Shown here: positions 23,473 through 36,327 of the stretch, in pieces | Numbering within the stretch: the first letter of the stretch is position 1 | Layout: each line of letters starts with the position of its first letter | Origin: Saturnia japonica | Taxonomy: Eukaryota; Arthropoda; Insecta; Lepidoptera; Saturniidae | Assembly (NCBI GenBank): GCA_033032175.1 | Contig: CM065304.1 | Coordinates: 16,678,001-16,742,000, forward strand | Direction: 5' to 3' | DNA length: 64,000 bases | Position numbers and translations under genes: made by a program | Notes under the pieces: generated by a model | What the model saw: only the letters and a program-made list of their open reading frames with translations | What the model was told of the DNA's origin: nothing | Database searches by the model: none

Positions 23473-23813
23473 TATTAATTTGATATATTTTATGATTTAC
23501 TCAGCGTAAGACATTTAAGAGCCCGAATTGCACCTTTACCAGTTTTTTTTTTTGTGGAACCCTAATAATTAAAAAAATTAAATATGGTCTTAGTTACTCT
23601 ATAAAGCATCAGCTATTTGCCAGTGAAAGTCCCGTCAAAATCGGTCCAACTGTTTCGAAGATTAGCCGGAACAAACAGAAAAATTTTAAAAATTGTTTTT
23701 TTTTTTGTTATAAGTATCGTATATACTTTCATATGTATTTAGCAAAAAGCTGTTATTTTGACATTACAAACATATACTAAAATTTCGTTTATGTCTTTTA
23801 TTTATATATAGAT

Positions 23814-24391
23814 TAAATAAAATCATCACGACATCCGTACAAAAGATTAGACCATTGATTCTTTCTCTTTAATTCCTTTTATCTATGTACCGTATCGTGC
23901 GATAATGGTATTACTATATATTTATTATACTCTATGGTATAATAATATAAATTTGGTAATATATCCACCACGCTATGCTGATTCAAAGCATTTTTTATTT
24001 TTCATTATTTAGTCGTTTTGAAATCAGATTCGTATAGCACACTGACTGTGTTGGAACGGTGGCTAAAATACCTCCTCCATACATTGGTAGTATAATCTTA
24101 ATAAATCCAGGTATTAAATTCATCATAATCCATTAATGTTTAAATACAGACGTTTTTAATTAAGCATTGTGTACATTTTTATTTCTCGAGAATTTGAATG
24201 AAATGCTTTCACGACGTACGTGTATTTGAAACTTGAGTTCACAATAACACTTTTCAATTTGCATAATATTTAGCAAAAATTTAAGAAATTCTATATATTT
24301 TATTTATTTATTTTGGTATATTTATGTTTTGTAAATAACAAAAATCATAATTGGATATGAATGACTTCCCATGAAAAACCCATTGGATATT
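23814..24391 (+). other. Unassigned AT-rich stretch
   Basis: No recognisable feature. Confidence 0.4.
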
Positions 24392-24540
24392 TTTTTCTAT
24401 CAGTACATCGGCACGTCTTGTAATTACAAAATTACAACAAATACAAATAGAAATACAAATGTACACAACACAAACAAGTACAAACAAGCAAAATACAAAC
24501 AAGCAAAATACAAACAAGTACAAATGTACTGATAGAAAAA
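24392..24540 (+). repeat. 149-bp unit with perfect 17-bp terminal inverted repeats
   Basis: TTTTTCTATCAGTACAT (24392-24408) is matched by its exact reverse complement at 24524-24540. Inside lies an array of short ACAAGCAAAATACAA-type repeats. It could be a tiny MITE or a tandem array in a hairpin. No flanking duplication is evident. Confidence 0.75.
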
Positions 24541-25540
24541 CTGAATAGTGTTGTTAAATTGAATACAGGGCTTAGCGATTACAGTGTTAGTTTGATTATA
24601 AATAAGCAGTAAGGTACGATGAACTTAAATTGCTAATAGAGGGATTAATGTAGCCTGACTACTTCGAAACAATGTGAATTTAAATTTCTCAACATAGATT
24701 CAAGTCAATAAAATTAAGAACTAACTTTACCATATAGTTACACACATTCCCATAACGTTCTTATTAATTATATCAAGTTTAAATGACATTTCATTGTGTA
24801 TTCGATTATGAATCGATACATTTTTATAGCGATCAGATGTTTGCCATTGTTTCCGAAGGCGGGCTCCACTGTGAACGGTTTATTGCTTTATTAAAGTGAT
24901 TAAATAGCATGGCGTAACGCCAGAGACCGGTTAAACCCAAGCTAATTTCGAAAACTTATATTCGCTCCCTTTTCGGTCTCACTTTGTATAGGGTCACTGA
25001 CTCTTGTACTGATTTAGACGGGAGCGATAACAAAAGTGCAAGATTTTGTTACCATATAAGACATTTTCTTTTGCAATAACAGAGTTTAGGAATATACTTT
25101 TAAAAACCCATCACGATTGTCATTTATATCAGTCTGAGTATGGTCAGTAGGGTTAGTAATATCTGAAATATCTACCGCAAGTTTCACTTACGAATAACAT
25201 CGAGTGTAAAGATAGCTTCAAAACAATAAAACGAGAGGCTTAGCAAGCAACTTTATGATGTGCCCTTTTTGTTACGATGTGTAAAATTCACTTTCAATAT
25301 TTTTCATAACGTGCCTAAAGAAGTATATCTTAAAAATATCTACTCATTGACATCTTTGAATGACAAAAACAATGAGTCAACCGATTCTTTAAAGCCAATT
25401 GTTGATATTCGGGTATAAGCGAAACTTGCCTACGTGTTAAGAAACTTTAGACATTGGAATGTTGGTGTTTGTTTGTTCCTTGTATTCCTAGCGTCTGTTT
25501 GAAGTAAGGTTTTGTGTACTTCATTTTTTACCATCATACC
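24541..25540 (+). other. Unassigned AT-rich stretch
   Basis: No gene or repeat recognised. The patch around 24840-25000 is of higher complexity. Confidence 0.4.
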
Positions 25541-25544
25541 ATTA

Positions 25545-25795
25545 CGCGTATATCCCCGAAGGGTTAGGCAAAGGTGTACTAATGTACACCCACAGTTCGC
25601 CGAGTATGTTTTATTTTAGGTCCCATGTAATATGGAGCGAGCCTATCGCCATTAATCGGCCATAAAGCCAAACTCCGAGCTGCTACTGAGAATTTTTCAT
25701 AGAAGAACCCAATAACACTTTGTTCGACTTGGGAATCGAAACCACGACCTCGATCATAGCAGTCGCGCTTACAACCACTAGGCTAATGAGGTAGT
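25545..25795 (-). repeat. tRNA-derived SINE, copy 2
   Basis: Minus-strand relative of 11759-12037. The B box region is degraded (CGATTCC), and the head GCCTAGTGG and body blocks such as CATGGGACCTA-like and CCCTTCGGGGATATA-like match. No clear flanking duplication; older than copy 1. Confidence 0.85.
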
Positions 25796-25799
25796 TTAA

Positions 25800-27354
25800 T
25801 TAATACTATAATCACTTTTTAATTTTGTAGTCACAGATAATATATACTTGTAGAATTATCAATTCTGAAATAGTTATTCAACAATTTGCGGAATTGAATT
25901 GTGTTGTAAATAATAACTACTATAATATCGATAAGAAAGTACTGTATTGTTAACATATTTATGACTAGGAAAACGAATTAATTGTAACATGTCATGTAAA
26001 AACATGTAGATTGCGTGGCAAGGTGTTTTCCGGTACGGTATTGCGCGAAGAGTACATTTGCACCCACAGCGCCTGGCGTCGCGTCGCGTCGTCCGCTGTC
26101 GTTCCCCACACCATTTTTATTTTTGTTGCCTTACTTTTATCAATACGAAAGTCCACTAACTTATTCATGCGAGCGGGATTTTAGTATTTTTTTCAACATT
26201 TTTCATTCACCGTATATAGATAGATATTTTGGGCATCTCCTATTTTTCCGTGACTATAAAACTCGGGCGGGTCGTGTGCTTTTTTCGCAGTGTTCCTACC
26301 CGGTGAGGGTGGGGTGCTCGCAGTTGGAGAATTATTCATTGCCTACCCCCGTCAAACTGGTGTACCGTTATTTCTGGTTGTTATGAATTATGTCCGATGA
26401 CCACCTCGTTCCTTTTACTAATCACTATACTAATACGAAGTATATATAACACGGGTGACGTCATTAATTCGGATTGCTTAACTTTGATGTTACGAAGAAT
26501 GTATTTGTATATAAATTAACATACTAAACGTTAACAAAAGATTCAAATTCACACTCTGGTGCCTACTAAAATATGGAGAAGAGCCCGCTCCCGGCTCCCT
26601 ACAAATTTAAATTTCATATGTATGTTTCACCTATTACGAATGCATTCATTAATATCTTAAGTGATGTGTAGGAAGTAATCGGAGGCAAACTCATGTTTTA
26701 ACTTCATAGTTTTAAGATTCAAAATTCCTCGAGGAATGATTTGTGTCGTCGTCGTTTATACAGAAAACATGTTAAGATTATGTCGAGATGGGAAAAACGC
26801 TGCAACTTGTATAACCCTATGAAAAAAATTATCATTACAGACACATTCGTTGGTCTATCTTTTAGTATGCAAATCTTGAGTATACTTACCTGGTTCCCAT
26901 ATCTAGGTGTTCAACTTTCATTATTTATTTATTCTTGTTGTAGACATCTTTACAGGTTCTAGGAGACGTGATATAGATGGACAAACAGTAACAATCACAT
27001 CAGAATTAAAGAACAACAAAATTATTATTAGTTTTGTCTATTTTTAAAATAATTCATAATTGACATTATATTTGTTTGCACCTATAAATCAATATCGTTT
27101 ACCATAGGTCATCAAAGAACTTGCGAGTATAGGGAGTGTTGCTGTTGCAGTATTTTCACTCCCTTTATTTAAGGACCCCTTGTTACAATCCTTAGGGTAA
27201 AACCATCCCATGTTACTAATTCCACAACCCTGTCGTACACAGATCAGACGAATTATAATAAAAAAATCAATTTTTTATTCGGTTCGTTCGTGTTAATTGT
27301 TAAATGAAACCATGTGAATAATATACGAATATTACGAATATACGAATATTATAT
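25800..27354 (+). other. Unassigned stretch with a GC-rich, promoter-like island
   Basis: Positions 26010-26370 are distinctly richer in G+C than the flanks, and a 123-residue frame (26015-26386) is open there but has no known motif. The remainder is AT-rich with no gene seen. Confidence 0.4.
26257..26292 (+). promoter_or_regulatory. Possible TATA plus initiator core promoter
   Basis: TATAAAA near 26257 is followed about 30 bases later by CGCAGTG, close to the arthropod initiator TCAGT. It lies in the only GC-rich island nearby. It may belong to an unrecognised LTR or a host transcript; no product is identified. Confidence 0.3.
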
Positions 27355-27640
27355 TACGAGGTACGAACTCGTTATCGTTATAACTATTATATATTTACAA
27401 TTCATTACCTTCATCGCTTTGGCCCATAGGTTGATTGTACTAGCAATGTCCGAACCTCCGCTCGCATGAACAAAAAAAATTGTTTGTAGGAGGATAAAAA
27501 GTATCTTATGGCTTAATCTGGGTTTATATATCATCGGTGTGCCAAATTTCATCTAAATTCGTTTAGCAGTTTTTGCGTGATTGAGTAACAAACAAACTCA
27601 CTTTCGCATTCATAATATTAGTTAGGATTTATAGAAATCT
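27355..27640 (+). repeat. Interspersed repeat tail
   Basis: The block GGTGTGCCAAATTTCATC followed by GTTTAGCAG, TGATTGAGTAACAAACAAAC and TAATATTAGT is the familiar tail of a common lepidopteran repeat. The left edge is unclear. Confidence 0.55.
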
Positions 27641-27834
27641 TAGTATATAAAACAAAAATAACTATACTAAAAATGCACCATGCATCTGGTATATTATGTG
27701 AATTAAATAATCAACAACAACAAGTGAAGTGATTTGTCTAATATTGCTTTTTGGGTTAGAATAAAAAAAACCATGTAAATAATTTCTGGAATTGCCGACA
27801 TTTTACTAAAGTCTTATTGGGCATTCTATTATAT

Positions 27835-27876
<42 letters not shown>

Positions 27877-28496
27877 AAACAAAGTCGCTATCCGCGTCTG
27901 TCTGTTTGTCCGCTTACTTCTTCTAAACCATGCAACGAATATTTATACGATTTTTACTGTCATTTTTTACTAAAGGTTTGTACATAGTTACATGACATTC
28001 ATTTTAAATAATTATTTTTGTATAGTAGAGAAAATCCCAATGTTTTTTTTCTAATCAAGTCGTCGATAAATCGATTTCCTGGCGATTACGTGGCTTCGCT
28101 GGATAAACCTTAATAGATACATCAAAATAATGTACTAAAGATTTATAGTTCTTTAAAAAGTCTAGAGAAAAATCCGCGATAGCATGTCATCTCGTAATGT
28201 TGACTGACAGAAACTATTTGTATCTTACACATAAAATTAAATATATTATAATATGCTTGAAACTATTTTCTCCAATTCGGTATTAATCTTTATCCAGATA
28301 AATATGTTAGGTAACTCCGCATCTATGATGAATTATGCGCCGTGAGGTAAGCGCACTTTTCATAACTATGAAGTTATGAACTATCAATACTTAAGCGATA
28401 AACTTTATATCATCCTTTTTAAACATAAAATACACCACTTTGCTTGCAAAGCTAGGGCGGGTGGCTAGTATTGAATAAATACATTTATATTCATTA
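27641..28496 (+). other. Low-complexity and repeat-like stretch with (AT)n
   Basis: An AT run of about 15 units lies at 27841-27871. The following GTCTGTCTGTTTGTCCGC and the end block near 28440-28470 (GGGCGGGTGGCTAGTA) suggest another degraded interspersed repeat across roughly 27872-28470. Confidence 0.5.
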
Positions 28497-29034
28497 ACTA
28501 GCTGTGCTCGTGGCTTCGCTCACGTGGACTACAGAATGCCCGCGCGAATCTTGCACCCTCGCTCTCGGCTATTATAAAGACAAAAATGCATATTGTGGGT
28601 GTTCCTCAGAAAATACATGTATACTCTCCCGAACTTTTTTGTATGTATTTTTAATGCCTATAATTATGCACTATATTCATTTGCTATATCTCTGATGGTT
28701 TACTCAGCATAAGCCATTTAAGCGCCCGAATTTATTCACCATGATCAGTTTTTTTTATTTGTACGGAACCCTAATTTTTTTCTGAATTAAACGTAGCCTC
28801 AGTTACTCCCTATATTATCAGCTATCTATTAGTGAAAGTCCCGTCAAAATCAATTGAACCGTTTTGAAGATTACCCGGAACAAACAGACAGGCGGACAGA
28901 CAGACAGACAGACAAAAATTTTAAAAATGAGCTTTTTGATATATGTGTCTTATATAATTTCATATGCATTTAGTAAATAGCCATTATTTTGATATTACAA
29001 ACAGACACTTCAATTTTGTTAATTGTATAGATGA
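28497..29034 (+). repeat. Dispersed repeat, ACTAGCTGTG family, copy 3, apparently full length
   Basis: This is the longest uninterrupted copy (about 538 bp), from ACTAGCTGTG to TTAATTGTATAGAT, and it includes a GACAGACAGACAGACAGAC run. It has no protein motif and serves as the reference for the other copies. Confidence 0.88.
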
Positions 29035-31387
29035 AGATTGATAGGCAAAATAAAGAAAAAGACTTTTTCTTTGAATTGTAGTCACCAACTAAACAAAACT
29101 CATATACTGGGTCATACCAAACGTGGTTCTGATCGCCTTCATCATCTTCTTATCCCACAATGTATGGTTGACACAATATATCTTCTTTTATTTATTTTAT
29201 GAATTGTTATCCCAGTACTCACATTTTTCTTTATTCTTCAAACTATCCATTTATAAAAATACCGTCTTTTGTAGATATTCTTCAGTCTTCCTATGTCCTT
29301 ACATCTACATACTTAAAGCACTCTTCTAGTTATAATGTGATGTCTTACCTCTTCATGACATGCCCATACGAATATAAACTATTTATCTCTAAATTTTTGT
29401 GACTAGTGCCACTTTTAGGCTTCCTTGTATTGTAAAATAATTAGAATATAATTTTAAAGTGCCAGTGAACAACTGAACATTGGATTTTAGCTACATGTCT
29501 CTTTTCAACCATCTGTTTGGTTCCCCACCATTCAGATTCATACGTTACGAGAAGTCTTATAAATTTTTTTCTTTAGCTTCAGGAGTTTTCGTGGGTCACA
29601 TATGACCTCTGATATTTAACGCCATTTCATCCATGTATTGCTTCATTTATTCCCACGTTTCAATCAATATAAGGGTCGTTTTAGATCATAAACCAAAACA
29701 TTAAAATCAGAGCAGACTCATAGTGAGACACCTTTTATTGCTAATATGTGAAAACCGGATAGAACACCAAAGTCGCAAAATAAAGTTCAATCTAACTGTC
29801 TCATCTTCCTCCTTCATTTTCTCAGACTTCTCTGGACTTTTCACAATATAGTGAGAGTGACGGTTAAATTCTGGATGAAAGCCGCACAAGATTCTGAGGG
29901 TTGGCATGAGCGGGAAGCAGTGGGTAAATGTGGACTAAATATATGGATGTATATATACATAGAAACTCCATTTTAACTTCTCGCTTACCGTGCATGTATC
30001 ATTATAATTTTAGAACAATTTGAGATAACGTCTATGATCTGAGTGAATTTGTTAATTTTGTAAATTTTTGAGTTAAATAATTTCATAAAAATGTAAGTAC
30101 AGACAGACTAATAATTATTTCTTTGACATAATATTAGGTGTAGGTATCTACTTATATAACTGCTTATAGTTAACCAGAAATTGTGTATTAGAAAATATAT
30201 ATGTGAAAATAACATTTAGCTAGATACTGTCCTGTATTATTTAATTTCTTAGAAGTATGTGTTATTATAACGAAATATATAAAACATATAAATGAAAAGA
30301 AAAAAAAATTAAGTAACATTCATTTCAGTTCGTTTGTTTTAGTAACACTATGCAAAGTCTAGAAAGTTCTTTAATGAAAAGGACCTCAAGTCGGTACTTC
30401 CATTCACTCATATGAACCATGGGAAAATATGAAAGAATCGGGTACCTTGCACAACTTTAGTGCAGACACCCACTCCAACTATAACCGAAATGTACCTATA
30501 TAAAATATGCAAAATATATACCTACATTATAATCTATCTTAAGCGTTAAAAATGTTATATAGTATTTTTGATGTTATGATACAGTGCACCTTATGTTAAG
30601 TGGTTAATGCGGCTAATAGTTTTGTACATCCAACCTCAAAAGGAACGCATGCTTTAGGCCAATCATAATAGCAGTTGCTAATCTTGAGGACTGAGTTGGA
30701 ATGACTCGTGTACCGATGTGTGCTACGAACCACACACAACAGATAGGAGCACAGTGGTGTAAACGCTGCTGTCTTGCGACAGAAATAGGCGTGCGTATTA
30801 AATTCCTTTTCTGTCATAAGTTCTCCTTTTTGCTTAACTTTATTAATTTGTTCTGGCTTTTAACCTATATGTAGCTGTGCTCCTTTCAAGCGCCATCACC
30901 GCAAACTGTAGAACGACCAAACTCGCACTAGTACACGCAGCACATGCTGGGATGCGCTGTGTAGAGCTCATCGTAGGAGCCCTTTTCCTCAAAATACGAA
31001 ATTGATGAGAGCGTAGGAACTCCTGAATCTATTTTCATTCAATGGCGCCTATTAACGAATCCTCTGCTGGTTCCGGGTATCGGCATGCGCTTGGGCGCTT
31101 GACTTATATCCACCCCCCATATGACAGTATTGCTTTAATAGAATTTCGGTTTAGGGTATCGCCCACCTTGGATATTACAATACCAAGTAGAAACAGACTC
31201 CCCGGCGGAGAGCTCGGAGCTAACTCGTAGTCTCTATCTCCTCACTCAACTTGTATGTATAATGCTCGTGTGGCAGCGGTACGTGGCCGCTTTGTGGTGT
31301 CGCAGCAGGTGTATCTCGAGCGTGCCGCTCTGCGTCACGGAGACGCCTTTGAGGAGAACGCAGCTACATATTACCATTAAACGAAGA
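29035..31387 (+). other. Unassigned stretch, GC-rich at about 30860-31370
   Basis: 29035-30590 is AT-rich without features. The island at 30860-31370 has a 62-residue open frame (31042-31230) and balanced composition but no recognisable family; a retroelement end or a host exon are both possible. Confidence 0.35.
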
Positions 31388-31475
31388 TGTGGCCTAAGAT
31401 GATAACACGCTAAGCCTAGGGCTGGTTCAAAATTGCAGCTGCAGAAATAAACCTATAGGTGATTATAAATAGATT
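31388..31475 (-). repeat. SINE family B fragment
   Basis: Plus-strand text GATGTGGCCTAAGATG, ACACGCTAAGCCTAG and CTGCAGAAATAAACCTAT aligns with the minus-strand SINE at 63432-63725. Only the 3' part survives. Confidence 0.65.
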
Positions 31476-32232
31476 TTCAACTCGAGAGAGAAAATATCTT
31501 ATCACCGTTTTGTGATTTCATCATAATGTTTTCCTTAATGACATCGGTCGACGCGGTTTCCGAACACTCTAGAACTGACATATCATCACTTAATATATTA
31601 ACAACCTATCTTTTATTTTGCCACGAAAGCTTTGTATTATAAGACTGAGAAAATGAAATTTATTCCATCATTTTTTAAACTACGACAACTTAATTTTAAC
31701 ATAATTATTATTGAACCTTTAAAATACAAATAAAATATGATTACATTATTATGATACAGCCTAATGGTTCGAATCGAATCTTTTCCTATTTGATATGATT
31801 TTAGCATGTTTGTGAAAACTCTTAATACGTCCCTGTTTGTCTTAGGCCCAGCGAACAGAGGGTATAGCGCGTTCTCTGATGTGACAAAGAGCCGCGCGCC
31901 GCGACTTTTTTTATTAAAACCTCCAAGCGGAGGCTTACTTTTTAATAACTTATGTACGTAGGTGCCGCTCGACGACTCATTTGAACTCTACTCCCGGTCG
32001 GGTCGCAACACAGGACTTTATTTCCAGAAAATTGTGAAGTGCGACCCTTTTGTGTGTCGTCTTCAATGTTGTCGTATCAACTCGAAAGTGGTTGTTGAGG
32101 TCACATAATATCTTTACATTAGGACATTTTGGCGAAAATGGTTTTATAATGGTATCATACTAAATTTTTTACGCTCATTTAATCTGTCTTCTACCCATTG
32201 TGGTATTCGCTAAAACTTTCATATACGATCTA
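31476..32232 (+). other. Unassigned stretch
   Basis: A GC-richer patch at 31850-32080 includes a small hairpin (CCTCC-AAGC-GGAGG near 31922). No gene is recognised. Confidence 0.35.
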
Positions 32233-32876
32233 CTTAATAAAGCTATTTAATATAATATTAATAAAGCTGAAAAGTTTTTAGTTTGTTTGTTTAAACACGC
32301 TAATCTCTGGAACTAACAGTTGGATTTGAAAAGTCAGTATTTTACATAATAGTGAAGTTCACAAGTAATACTGTAGGCTATCTAACATTAGGCTTTAACT
32401 ATCAGCTAGCCTTAAATATTGATTTTTGTTAAGTAAGTTAGAAGTGGAAGCCTTCCCAAATTGTTTAATCCGTGTCCGCTGGCGTAATAGTTAATAAGCA
32501 AATATTGATCCTTACTATATCTAAAAAAAGTCCGCGATAGCATATGCCTATCTGAATACATATTAATACACATAATATTACACCTTATTGATAGCTTATA
32601 CATAAGCTACAATTATGAGTGATTTATGAGCATTATATTTAGAAATGGCATATTAATCCTTACGAGCAAAAATTACTTCATTATTAAGACAATTTTATGA
32701 AGATAAACTTTGTCCTGTATAGCATGTTATTTGGACATATAATTTAGAAGATAGTGCAAAATTAAAATAGTTTGTACTTGCGGGATAACAATTATGAAAT
32801 CTATACGGGTGCGTTAGCGGTGCGGAGTTTTTTTTCGGGTAGAATTAATACAGGTGAAATCGTGGGACACATCCAG
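32233..32876 (+). repeat. Interspersed repeat related to 10084-10220
   Basis: It begins around a GAAAAGTTTTTAGTTTGTTTG block and ends GGTGAAATCGTGGGACACAT, a decayed version of the GGTGAAACCGCGGGGCACAG end at 10850. The block at 32620-32790 shares TTTATGAGCATTAT, CATATTAATCCTTACG and ATTACTTCAT with 10084-10220. Confidence 0.7.
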
Positions 32877-33344
32877 TCTGTTATATATTATTAATTGGGT
32901 CATAAAGAACAATAACAACTAATTTATTAAGTCGTATGGACACACTTATTTTGAAACTATTGACCAGACAGTTCAATGGTCGTCACAGCAATAAAAATCG
33001 TGACTTTTTAATAAACTACTTCCTTAAAAAAATCCTTATAGTAATTAATGTAAAACAGTTATATCCTAAAAACATTTAAAATTTCAGTTTTTTGTGTCTT
33101 ATAAAAAGTCGTGTTTTGTTCTACACGCCCTTTGTAATTCGATGTGTCGAATTATGTTCAGAGCATAGATTTATATCATACTATACTATACATAGACTAT
33201 ACTATATTATACTTCTTGTAAGTATTTAAAGAAAAAGATCGACGCTCAAAAAATGTGGTGCTCGAGGAGAATGTTTCGCGTATCGTGAATTAGGAATTTC
33301 ACACCAGTGTCTGATAGTTGAGTAACTTGGCTTTAAGTAGCATT

Positions 33345-34417
33345 CATTCTCAAGTATAATATCTCATTAGAGGCACTGGCATGGTTTGCTTCATATCTAA
33401 AGGGACGACAGCAATCGGTTCGTATAGATGGGGCTACGTCTAATTGATGTGAGCTTGGTGCTGGCGTCCCTCAGGGAGGTATACTTTCACCTCTTCTTTT
33501 TTCCCTCTTTATTAACCTTTTAACTCATGAACTGCGATGTACGTATCATTTGTATGCTGATGACCTGCAATTATACACACAGGCCGCAGTAGATTTTCTA
33601 TCAGATGCAATTTATACTATTAACCAGGATCTAAATGCCTTAAGGGATTGGTCTGGGAGATTTGGCTTATCAGTTAATCAAATGTCAAGCAATTGTAATA
33701 GGGAGCTCTCGTATGATTACCAGAATAGACTTCAGCTTGCTGCCTCAGATTATTTTCAGTGATCTTGTCATACCGTTTAGTACGGAAGTAAAGGACCTTG
33801 GTTTACACATTGGTGCCAAATTGGATTGGAGAACTCATATTTCCAAGGTTAGTCAGAAAGTTATCGGTACTCTAAAGTCTTTTTATCGCCTGAAAAATTT
33901 TCTCCCAGTTCAAAACAAAAACCATGCTAGGCAATCTATAATATTTCCTATAATTGACTATGGTGATGTTTGCTTTTACGATCTGAACGCTGACCTTCTT
34001 AACAAACTTGACAATTTACTCAACAATTGCATTCGATTTGTTTTTAATCTTCGTAAGTATGACCATGTATCGAGCCATCGTTCAGAGCTAAATTGGTTGC
34101 CCATACGCCAGCGTCGGAGTTTGCGGGCTCTGACAACTCTGTATTCTATTCTATTTTCTCCCAACACTCCCTCTTACTTAACTCCACATTTTCAGTTTTT
34201 ATACTCTAATCATGACCTTAACCTTCGCTCTTCTAATAATCTTATTCTTTGCTGTCCTGTCCATACTTCCGGTCTAGTACATTCATTTTTCTATATTCAA
34301 TCTATTCTCCTATGGAATGCGCTTCCTTATGAAATCAGGATGTCATCTAATCGTTTCAGTTTTAAAATCAAGGTACTTCGGCTTTACCAGTGTAATTTAG
34401 CAGAATTATCTGACTAA
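33345..34417 (+). pseudogene. Reverse transcriptase C-terminal half of the LINE
   Basis: Blocks in order: LEALAWFASYLKGRQQSVRI, an in-frame stop, then GVPQGGILSPLLFSLF, then the catalytic YADD (33553-33564), then LRDWSGRFGLSVN. A frameshift near 33675 moves reading to the 251-residue frame ending at 34417. That frame runs KCQAIVIGSS, TEVKDLGLHIGAKLDW and NNCIRFVFNLRKYDHV, then ELNWLPIRQRRSLRALTTLY and IQSILLWNALPYEIR. The C-terminal block after the RT thumb is typical of CR1/Jockey-type LINEs. The long final frame is open, but the stop and shift make the copy dead. Confidence 0.9.
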
Positions 34418-34709
34418 TTATATTTTTATTTATTGTATTGATATTTATGTATGATGTTGTTATGTGTATGTATTGTATATGTGTAGTATATATGTATTAT
34501 ATTTGTCTTATATATATTATGTTTTGGTGTTGATATTTTATTTATATATTGTGATATTAAATAAGTTAAACATAATTTCAAAAAACCCTTACCTTTTACA
34601 CCTACCAACATTTATCTCTGCATCACCTAATGGTTGACTGGCAGAGAATGCCTTAGGCATTAAGTCCGCCATTGCGTATTTAACGCATAATGTGTAAATA
34701 AATAAATAA
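33345..34709 (+). mobile_element. 5'-truncated LINE (CR1/Jockey-like) with (ATAA)n tail
   Basis: The copy contains the RT domain from its middle onward, then a 3' UTR with GCATTAAGTCCGCCATT near 34660-34680, and a short AAATAAATAAATAAT tail. That 3' end type is widespread in moth genomes. The 5' half (ORF1, endonuclease, first RT motifs) is missing. Confidence 0.88.
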
Positions 34710-36327
34710 TACAAGCCTGACGCTTAAGTCTTCGAGCATATTTTGCGACGAAACAATCGTGCTTTGGAACACTTGGTCTTCAAGGCAAGGTGAAAGGTAC
34801 AAGAATGCGCGGAAGGCAAATTAAGTTTGCTCTGAGCATTGCATTGCAATAGTGAACTAAAGTTAACCAGACAAACGACCGATCGAGACGTATCGCAAAA
34901 TATCCTGAGGCAAGTGTCAATGGCCCCCGATTACACTATACGACCACGATCATTCTGTCAAAAAGTATTTTTAAACGACTGTCCAATCGATTCTATATGT
35001 ACAAATTAAGTTTTAATTTTAAGTTACTTATCAATCAATAATAATTCTTATATAATAATTAAATTACATTCTACAATCACTATTCAATATGTAATTTTCA
35101 AAAAATGTACTCAAAGTCAGTGCGCTTTGTATACTATATAACATGTGCATATGGACGTCGAAATATTACATCTGTATGTGCATTCTACCCACAAGTTCTC
35201 ATAGGGAGAGTCTTATGTTCCCCTTTGTTCTGAAACTTACTAAGCCCTCTCATGGTGAATCTTACAATGGAGAACATTTTTATATAAGTTATTATTTGTT
35301 ATCATCGTTTTCAAATGTTAGTCTTATAAAATAATATAAAAATTATAATTTAACCATGAGCTCGTATTGTATTCCTGGTAAAAAATCTTTAATGATAATT
35401 GGGTAGTTTGTAAAATTTTGAAACGAAGTTCCTAATTTTCTATGTCATGGCCACGTTTTAGCTTTAGTTTATTGAAGTTTAAAACGCTCTACAAGTGTCT
35501 AAGAATAAGTTTGGCATGTAAACGAGGTACGAATTAAGTAGTGCTGCGAGTTGGCAATAGTTTACAAGTAAGTAGTTAACATGATTCTTTATATTAAATA
35601 AACCATCATTATTTCCTTCTATGTAAGAACTTACAATATGAATTTTAATTTTAAATACAATATTTTTACAAAAAATGCTTTTATTAAAACACATTATTTA
35701 TGTACTTACGTAAAAAAGTTTCCATTAATTTGCTTAAAAATATTGAATCTATATATTTATACAAGAAGAATAATGTATACACCCTTTTTAAGAATAATGC
35801 GCACACGGAGTTATGTGAGTTTTGGTGTACATAGGTAGTTAAAGTTTATATACCTCTATATATGTGTTACAATACATTACATTAAATATTCAGTGTTTAC
35901 ATTCATACTGCTAATATCAAACACATTATTATGTGGCCAAACAGTCGCACAGAGTCATAGATGTAATATATAATTAAATCTATGCACAGGTTAGAGACTG
36001 TTGCCAAAGAATTTTAAAATGTTGCTAATTGTAATATAACAATATTCAAAATAATATATGCAATTATTATAGAGATAAAAGAATCTCAATAATGTTCAAA
36101 TTTAAAAATCAATTAAATTAATATTCCATGTTTTTGTAATTTATTATAAGAGTCAATAAAGTTATTATTATTATTGAATCACGATTGAATGTGAACCAAT
36201 GTACGATCACTATTTATAATAATTTAGACAATATTATAAAACAATTAATTCAGTTAAAACAGTTCTTAGATGACACTTAAGAGGAGATAGTAAATTATAA
36301 TATTAATGCTCTCATAGATTTAATATA
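34710..36327 (+). other. Unassigned AT-rich stretch
   Basis: No gene recognised. A polyadenylation-like AATAAAGTTATTATTATTATT near 36158-36178 may be the tail of a degraded LINE or of a transcript. Confidence 0.4.

Larger units (their letters stand above)
22256..23813 (+). repeat. Dispersed repeat, ACTAGCTGTG family, copy 2, split by a LINE
   Basis: The head (22256-22464) and tail (23473-23813, ending TATATATAGAT) belong to the same family as 28497-29034. A LINE copy (22465-23472) sits between them, flanked by TATTAATTT at 22456-22464 and 23473-23481. Removing it restores the family's normal order, TTAATTT then a GATATAT block, then TTTACTCAGC. Confidence 0.85.

Noticed and set aside
24308..24523. 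Hydrophobic 71-codon minus frame resembling a membrane peptide
   Set aside because: It is the translation of short tandem repeats, giving a repeated FCLFV pattern by composition.
24481..24530. CRISPR-like array
   Set aside because: Units are short, directly adjacent and without unique spacers; eukaryotic context makes CRISPR irrelevant.
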